From the NCBI GenBank assembly GCA_964406005.1, contig CAYOPZ010000039.1, positions 1 through 29,160 of the forward strand: a stretch of 29,160 bases of DNA, in the 5' to 3' direction. The notes under the pieces were generated by a model. That model did no database searches and was not told the DNA's origin. It was given only the letters and a program-made list of their open reading frames with translations. Shown here in pieces: positions 27,201 through 29,160 of the stretch (position 1 is the stretch's first letter; the number at the start of each line of letters is the position of its first letter). This stretch comes from CAYOPZ01 sp964406005 (lineage in GTDB: Bacteria > Bacteroidota > Bacteroidia > Bacteroidales > SM23-62). Both the position numbers and the translations under genes were made by a program.

Positions 27201-29160
27201 TCCGGCTACATGGCTTCTGGGAGTCCCTTCAGACGATGCAAACATAGCCATATTATCAGGTCATGTCGTTACGCTTACTGCAGATGCTTCCATCGGGTAC
27301 GTTCTGATCGCTCCGTCCGCTGAATTACGGCTGGGGAATCATACCCTCTATCTGACTGACCAGACGATCAATAACCTTGGAACGTTCTCCCCGCAGACAG
27401 GGTCGGTCAATTATTCCGCAGACGGCAGCCAGTGCATAGCCCCGTTGACATATTATAATCTGAACATAACAGGTACAGGAACAAAAACATTATGTGGCGA
27501 TATTACCATTCTGAACGACCTGGAAATGCTTGGCTCTCCTGCAACCCTGTACCTGGATGCCGACGCTGCTAACAATTATACGATCAACATTGCAGGAGAC
27601 TGGAGAACAAGGGGGACATTCCTTGCCAGGCAGGGGAAAGTGATATTTGACGGGGGCGTCAATCAGCAGGTACTCAGGGACGATGGCGGTCTCGAAGAAT
27701 TCTACGGATTCCGGGTTGAATCCGGAACTTCCCTGACGGTCGACCATGATATTGTCATCGGAGATACCCTCCTTATGGACGGATCAGATATCGATCTTGG
27801 TACAAAGACCCTGACACTGGGGAAATCTGCATCACAGAAGGGTGCTTTGACAAGAAATGCCGGGTCCGTCATCGGTAAATTCAAAAGATGGGTAAGTACA
27901 CCTGCCGATAATTCACGGGAATTGACCTTTCCTGTAGGAACGGCTTCGGATTACCGTGCCCTTAAAGTTAGCTTTGACAACATCAGCAATAACGGAACCC
28001 TTACCGCCGGGTTCACAGCCAGCAATCCGGGCTCAAACGGTTTGCCGCTGGATGAGGACGGCATCAGTGTCACAAGTGCTTTTTCAGAAGGTTACTGGCC
28101 GCTGACAAGCGGTAACGGATTCTCCTTTACAGGGAATTACGATGTTCGTCTGATTGCCGAAGGTTTTTCTTCCTCGACCCTGGATACTGCAAGCCGTGTA
28201 CTTTCCAGGACCAATGCATCGGGTGCCTGGCAGCTCGTTGGTGTTCATTTGAATGCAATCGATTCCCTGGTCAGGCGTGATGATCTGGCCGCGCAGGTTT
28301 ACCAGTATGGTGTCGGATCGACTGCCGAATGTGAAGTTACCATCAGCAATTGTCCATCCGATATTGTTGTAAGCAACTCGGCGGGTCTTTGCGGAGCCGT
28401 TGTGAGCTGGACGGCCCCCACTGCAGGCAGCCCGTGCGGCGGTGTAACCATGACAAGCAGTCATGATCCGGGAGATTACTTTACTGTAGGATCGACCCTG
28501 GTAACGTATATTGCTTCCGATCCCTATAGCAATGGAGATACCTGTACATTTACCGTTACGGTAAACGACGATGAAGATCCGTCTGTTACTGCTGCCTCCG
28601 ATGTTACGGCAGGCATTTCCGACGACGGCACGGGCGACTGCACGGTGGATATAGCCATTACGGATGCGGTGTTCTCGGACAACTGTTCGGGGGCTACGCT
28701 ATCCTGGGTGATGACGGGCGCCACCACGGGCAGCGGCACGGGCCAGGTGGGCACGGCAACCTTTGATATTGGAATTACCACCATAACCTATACGGTCACC
28801 GACGGCGCTTCGAACACGGACGTGGATGCAATGACGGTCACGGTGAGCGACGACGAGGATCCAAGCGTAACGGCAGCTTCGGATGTAACTGCGGGCACCT
28901 CAGACGACGGCTCTGGCGACTGCACGGTGGATATAGCCATTACGGATGCGGTGTTCTCGGACAACTGTTCGGGGGCTACGCTATCCTGGGTGATGACGGG
29001 CGCCACCACGGGCAGCGGCACGGGCCAGGTGGGCACGGCAACCTTTGATATTGGAATTACCACCATAACCTATACGGTCACCGACGGTGCTTCGAACACG
29101 GATGTGGATGCAATGACCGTCACGGTGAGCGACGACGAGAACCCGAGTGTGACAGCGGCC
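15289..29160 (+). CDS. Giant secreted LamG-like / Calx-beta / HYR repeat protein, 3' end missing
   Basis: The frame is open for 4624 codons to the window edge. The ATG at 15289 follows an in-frame TAG at 15241. A signal peptide is visible: a basic N-region, the hydrophobic stretch PVLFFCFGFLLQ (29-40), and likely cleavage after VVLA (47). The mature protein has six large blocks, each opening with GPGGV (nucleotides 15436, 17656, 19180, 21409, 23641, 25930) as a LamG/concanavalin-like domain. Each is followed by a conserved domain with a GIGxxD...LLFGHD...REWR pattern. Thirteen Calx-beta domains, recognised by VDYxVTGGTAT, DETI and a terminal DDDN/DNDN, follow blocks 1-5 as 3, 1, 3, 3 and 3. 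A beta-rich region (about 27178-28330) and HYR repeats complete the visible part. A surface adhesin or matrix role is inferred; a type IX secretion C-terminal domain is expected beyond the window. Confidence 0.9.
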   Translation, partial: MSLRARNLILHKRLFTRIVSEKWPGNIRPVLFFCFGFLLQMPSVVLAQTGPGGVGDQSTNVLWLRADDINGLSDGDPLSVTWPDTSGNNNDASQSISAYRPVYRGNEINGLPAVQFDGDSAFLDDFHAYTARTVFILYRIDTTMQKNTQLGQAWGNYGEDVHIAMDFRTGSQFKGFSFDGQAPSPTTAYYALDGNTFVGPYANTNIVPWTSNKWQLITAEFNAGRALTRQVLGSLYPAFSIGNHQYGGEIAEVIVFNTTLNEAERTIVENYIASRYDIDIASAGKDYYSFESTHSQGLAGIGRVDAGNIYDSAYSDRMLGVSNPSALDADPEYLFFGHDGGSVTSWTATEAPDSGVNIRRIGREWKFEETGDLGSVSISVDTSFFPARPAGFSKFALLVDGDGNFSSGAYVYEMTSAGGDEIYSVDSIDIGSGDYATIAALVPAIEFTDSTQSGFETSDAVLGIHLNYITRNDVTVDYYTTDGTAVAPGDYTAVPSGTATILAGTSEDSISITVNNNIVVESDRYFTVSLTNPSAGLAIAADTVLTYIIHDDDNPRKIYFSMPSSSGSEGTTPVNVTVQITPSEFDPVNPTTVDYSVTGGTATGDSVDYKLASGTLVIPPLGISNTFPIYITEDPYNEPDETIEISLSNPTNSSLADTSPIVFTYTITDNDNSPEIQFSSSGSEGDESETPVSIPVELSAVSTFDVTVNYKVTGTATPDIDHNLDSGSVTIPAGDLSGNILFTVTDDGEIEPVETVVIELLDPPVNGTLGSRYIHTYSIQNNDGEYGYDGPGGVGDSLVNELWLAADNITGLSGGDDLSISWADTSGNNHDASQSNASYRPGYETNVINGMPVIRFNGKFEDDYLDDIHTYPARTVFIVYSVSSVLQDAAELGQAWGNYDDGVHVAMDPRAGNLRGWSFDGNGSSGAQARYGLFGQNYTAQYYANDNSVQWTADQFQILAAEFASTEFLTRQVIGSLVPAFPVGQHHFGGDIAELIVFNTTLNTAQRVIVENYLAAKYNLDISVNGVDYYDYESSHGFNLAGIGRIDAGNQHIAARSSRILKVSEASGMGNNEYLLFGHDNGSISSWNNTNVPADSLKRIDRVWRFDETGDVGDLTLSFDTTLLPVLPDGHRGYCMLVDADGDFSSGAVVVPLTEADGEWSATLFDIADGDFATIGIYAPRAEFTVAGSWGAESAGTADVEVSLSEVLSSDVTVDFIVSGGTATPGGGNDFTISSSPLTIPAGSTAGNIIITLNDDSEIETEETIIIDLTGISANASLGQVLQHTFTIGDNDNNGFTGPGGVGDSSINRLWLRAGDIPLADGSPVTSWPDTSGHRNHAINLTPSQEPDYIANQINGLPVVRFDDANQEYLGDNKGLGISGSGPSTLFIVAKSTQNDQSSGLFIGQSPGTGGLVRHYGLEASATVRFNNGNRIFDDGFTLNTWTLGTWTNFAGAQYGQYDFYADGVLRGESSSSSPSSVPNTSDDLFFVGAGLGSGATFSSNRFFQGDMAELIVYNYELNGAQRIIVENYLAAKYHTDISISNDRYAYDSGHGNEVAGIGRVDAANLHTVAQSAGIFRISNASDLGDNEYLLFGHDGGDAGSWTNAETPGDSILRLAREWRLDETGEAGTVILSLDTTLLPSAPGAYTQYVVWLDADGDFSSGATQVPLTKTGGIYNTQAINTADGQYVAFGIFRPEVGFSQAASGGSESVSPVQVGISLNYPLAQDVSVQYSVDTAASTASGGGVDYEVTDSIAIIPAGSTTIDIPVTVTDDALPESDETVILKLTDVSPGVSPGGDTVHTYTIQDNDNAREIDFTLSSSSGDEDVTTVFLTVRLSQADPLNPSSVDYSVTGGTATGGEDYDLADGVATIPANQISTTIPVSITNDLLNETDETIEVTLSNPVNANLGTNTVRLYTILDDDPKPTIEFFISNSNGSEGTSPAKVTVALSEVSGLDVSTDYFVTGGDASGSGVDYTLADGNLVIPAGDSAGYINIDIVDDSEIETEETIELLIANVNANGILGTRTTHTFTINDNDYTGFSGPGGVGDMGINKLWLRADTLVSVSGTDVITWEDISGNNNDALNLAPGQEPDLVTGQLNGYPIVRFNDNGGTNGDYLGANLSLDISGSGAATVFMVAKNTTSSDQDNTGLFIGQSPGTGGTVRHYGIEYASTIRFNNGNRIFDNGYVLDTFRIGVIRNTSGAQYGQYEGFIDGSALGEVSSANPTSIPGTVDDFYYLGAGLGTGAAFSGSRYLNGDLAEVIVYNADLNEAQRMIVENYLSSRYDISVSNDFYQYDGMHGNDVAGIGQIDAGNRHTAAQSSGILKISNAGDMGDAEFLLFGHDNNDYSTWTGTEVPGALIQRIAREWRVDMTGDIGTVRISIDTALLPDRPAGYEQFVLMSDADGDFTAGATLFPLMLSDGEYVSSNIAVPGGYYLAIGAFRPEVAFSLPASNGPEDSTPVFIQVDLNHARATDFTVDYSVTGGTATGGGVDYSLSSGMLTIPAGSVSDSVNVGIIDDALVETDETVILTLSDPSSGFIGNDTTHVYTINDNDNPRIANFAKADSAQDESLSPILIEVTLSAAHPTEDLKIAYAATGGTATGGGVDFTLPADTLTIPSGSTQGFISLQVNDDNLDEYDETVLVELVGTGSYNVNLGTNTIFTDTILDNDIPPSVQFTEVTSSGAESFQTVNLDVELSSLSGKDIQVDYAVTAGSATPGTDFTLMPGTLTIYAGETGNYIQFSVTDDLLEEPTEDVVVTLSSPVNASLGGNNTHFYYILDDDGLGWEGPGGVANFNQNKVWLTSTYAPGLADGDPVSTWTDLTGNNHDATQSGAARPVYLNNPADNWNEKPVIRFDYGSSQYLGIANHPDLNTGGPYDKRSIIVAFRTGTDINTRQVLFEEGGTVRGLNIYIDGGTLYISGWNENNDDGGATTPWAFTSVTSPLVANTPYFAMLQFNFTGAAGDVSGWLNGDTIGVLPGAGRLFNHPGEIGLGGMNNGSVFHDGSDGGYDHFYNGNISELIIDNIVYNEAQIDIVNNYLGAKYNVAITNDYYDHDVNYNWGLIGIGQIDTDNSHTIAQGQGMIRIDNPGSLDDGDFLMIGHDNGSIGSWSSTGVPGNDPNFRRIDRVWRADDRTNGIGTVRISLDESQLPAQPFGYTKYLLLVNGNPDFTAGSEIIELAYNSGLGMYTASNIGLSGDKYFTIGVVKPAIDFSLGSSSGFESLSTAEIQVRLNYRTSSDVTVDYAATGGTASSGTDYILAPGTLTIPADSQTVNLQLDIINDTEVESDETIVLTLSNPGSGHILGTNTTHTYTIHDDDNSRVIEFTKMDSSNLETVDPIVIQVHINEKDTANDTRVAYAVTGGTASGAGTDYTLAADTVTISAGDTLGDITINIQDDLLDELDETIVIGLSGAENANLGDTIEFTYTILDDDAEPMLQFLDATSSGAESYSPVKLYIDLDAPSGRDITLYYSASGGTAINGGIDYTIVNPSSKSISAGGDTDSISFYLFNDIIEESDETIVVTLDSVSGASLGAQVNHTYTIYDDDGLGWIGPGGVSDDGGYQIWLKSDAITGYADGDLLNTWADASLNGNDATASGGTRPTYYDNGTQNVNNRPVVSFALGNDYLEIANGPEFNTQGPYTRKTFILAFQTGADVTSRQVIYEQGGGSRGLNIYIEGGDLFMGAWNLASDGPGTPWGFNAVNRSVGANQTHFVVFEFNSDSSWIKGYVDGDLAGTVTGIGELYNHSGNIGLGAMNNGSYFASGSASGNGYYFTGKIMEFLSMNKTLNEAQKILVENYLGAKYGVSITNDRFDYETNYSYEVFGVGRYSSGSSHIISQGSGIIKLDNPGSSDDGDYLLAGHDGGDISTWVNTEVPFDSIQRVTREWRIGETGDMGTIRLSVDTTALASPPPSYDNFILLVDTDGDSDFTTGTVNTYKLTERFGEFVRIPDIDLDDGDVFTVGVGRNISVQSGNWNNPATWLLGVPSDDANIAILSGHVVTLTADASIGYVLIAPSAELRLGNHTLYLTDQTINNLGTFSPQTGSVNYSADGSQCIAPLTYYNLNITGTGTKTLCGDITILNDLEMLGSPATLYLDADAANNYTINIAGDWRTRGTFLARQGKVIFDGGVNQQVLRDDGGLEEFYGFRVESGTSLTVDHDIVIGDTLLMDGSDIDLGTKTLTLGKSASQKGALTRNAGSVIGKFKRWVSTPADNSRELTFPVGTASDYRALKVSFDNISNNGTLTAGFTASNPGSNGLPLDEDGISVTSAFSEGYWPLTSGNGFSFTGNYDVRLIAEGFSSSTLDTASRVLSRTNASGAWQLVGVHLNAIDSLVRRDDLAAQVYQYGVGSTAECEVTISNCPSDIVVSNSAGLCGAVVSWTAPTAGSPCGGVTMTSSHDPGDYFTVGSTLVTYIASDPYSNGDTCTFTVTVNDDEDPSVTAASDVTAGISDDGTGDCTVDIAITDAVFSDNCSGATLSWVMTGATTGSGTGQVGTATFDIGITTITYTVTDGASNTDVDAMTVTVSDDEDPSVTAASDVTAGTSDDGSGDCTVDIAITDAVFSDNCSGATLSWVMTGATTGSGTGQVGTATFDIGITTITYTVTDGASNTDVDAMTVTVSDDENPSVTAA
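15436..27177 (+). repeat. Six LamG-like + conserved-domain blocks with interleaved Calx-beta domains
   Basis: The second conserved domain of each block starts near 16139, 18361, 19912, 22150, 24424 and 26698. Calx-beta domains begin near 16612, 16951 and 17308 (block 1); 18823 (block 2); 20368, 20716 and 21055 (block 3); 22603, 22942 and 23293 (block 4); 24895, 25231 and 25576 (block 5). Block 6 has none. Start-to-start distances are 2220, 1524, 2229, 2232 and 2289 bases. The LamG-like parts fall into three similar pairs: 1 and 2 (LGQAWGNY), 3 and 4 (GLFIGQSPGTGG), 5 and 6 (RGLNIYI). Calx-beta domains typically bind calcium through acidic loops, which these retain. Confidence 0.8.
28567..29160 (+). 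repeat. 282-bp tandem HYR-type coding repeats running off the window
   Basis: Units start at 28567, 28849 and 29131 (the third is cut after 30 bases), exactly 282 bases or 94 codons apart. Bases 28633-28805 are identical to 28915-29087, a perfect run of 173 bases, while the edges differ by scattered changes. Each unit encodes a hyalin-repeat-like module with DCTVDIAITDAVFSDNC and a closing VTVSDDE. A more divergent HYR module precedes them (about 28330-28566, CEVTISNCPSDIVV). Confidence 0.85.

Overview
The window looks like a chromosomal piece of an anaerobic member of the Bacteroidota. The evidence is a type II-C-like CRISPR repeat of the 46-48 bp form typical of that phylum, promoter boxes matching the Bacteroidota TTTG / TAnnTTTG consensus, a very large Calx-beta/LamG-like/HYR secreted protein, and a set of oxygen-sensitive, ferredoxin-linked flavo-iron-sulfur enzymes. 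No rRNA, tRNA, transposase or phage gene was seen. All assignments come from reading motifs; no database search was possible.

Region 1 (1-509) is the right end of a CRISPR array: seven identical 46-bp repeats with 30-bp spacers. Two consecutive spacers occur twice. No cas gene lies inside the window. Region 2 (517-4473) holds a rubrerythrin-like gene on the minus strand. Diverging from it are nfnA, nfnB and a two-fold repeated zinc-ribbon protein of unknown function, closed by a bidirectional terminator. Region 3 (4481-11626, minus strand) is a tightly coupled five-gene operon: a HydC/NuoE-like subunit, a HydB/NuoF-like subunit, a NuoG/formate-dehydrogenase-like subunit without a recognisable catalytic Cys/Sec, and a second, divergent NfnA/NfnB pair. 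I read this as a multi-subunit NAD(H)/NADP(H)/ferredoxin enzyme of the electron-bifurcating HydBC-based superfamily. Region 4 (11936-14865) encodes the three-gene proton-translocating NAD(P) transhydrogenase PntAA-PntAB-PntB behind a good Bacteroidota promoter.

Together, regions 2-4 form a redox-balancing island: Nfn, a HydBC/Nfn-type complex and Pnt are three different ways to exchange electrons between NADH, NADPH and ferredoxin (and the proton gradient), next to a peroxide-defence protein.

Region 5 (14866-15288) is an AT-rich gap of 423 bases containing a nested set of inverted repeats and a short tandem repeat. Region 6 (15289 to the right edge, still open) is one giant reading frame of at least 4624 codons. 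It has a signal peptide, six LamG-like blocks each followed by a second conserved block, 13 Calx-beta domains, a beta-rich linker region, and then HYR-type repeats that are nearly identical at DNA level and run off the window. It is probably an exported surface or adhesion protein; the C-terminal secretion signal would lie outside the window.
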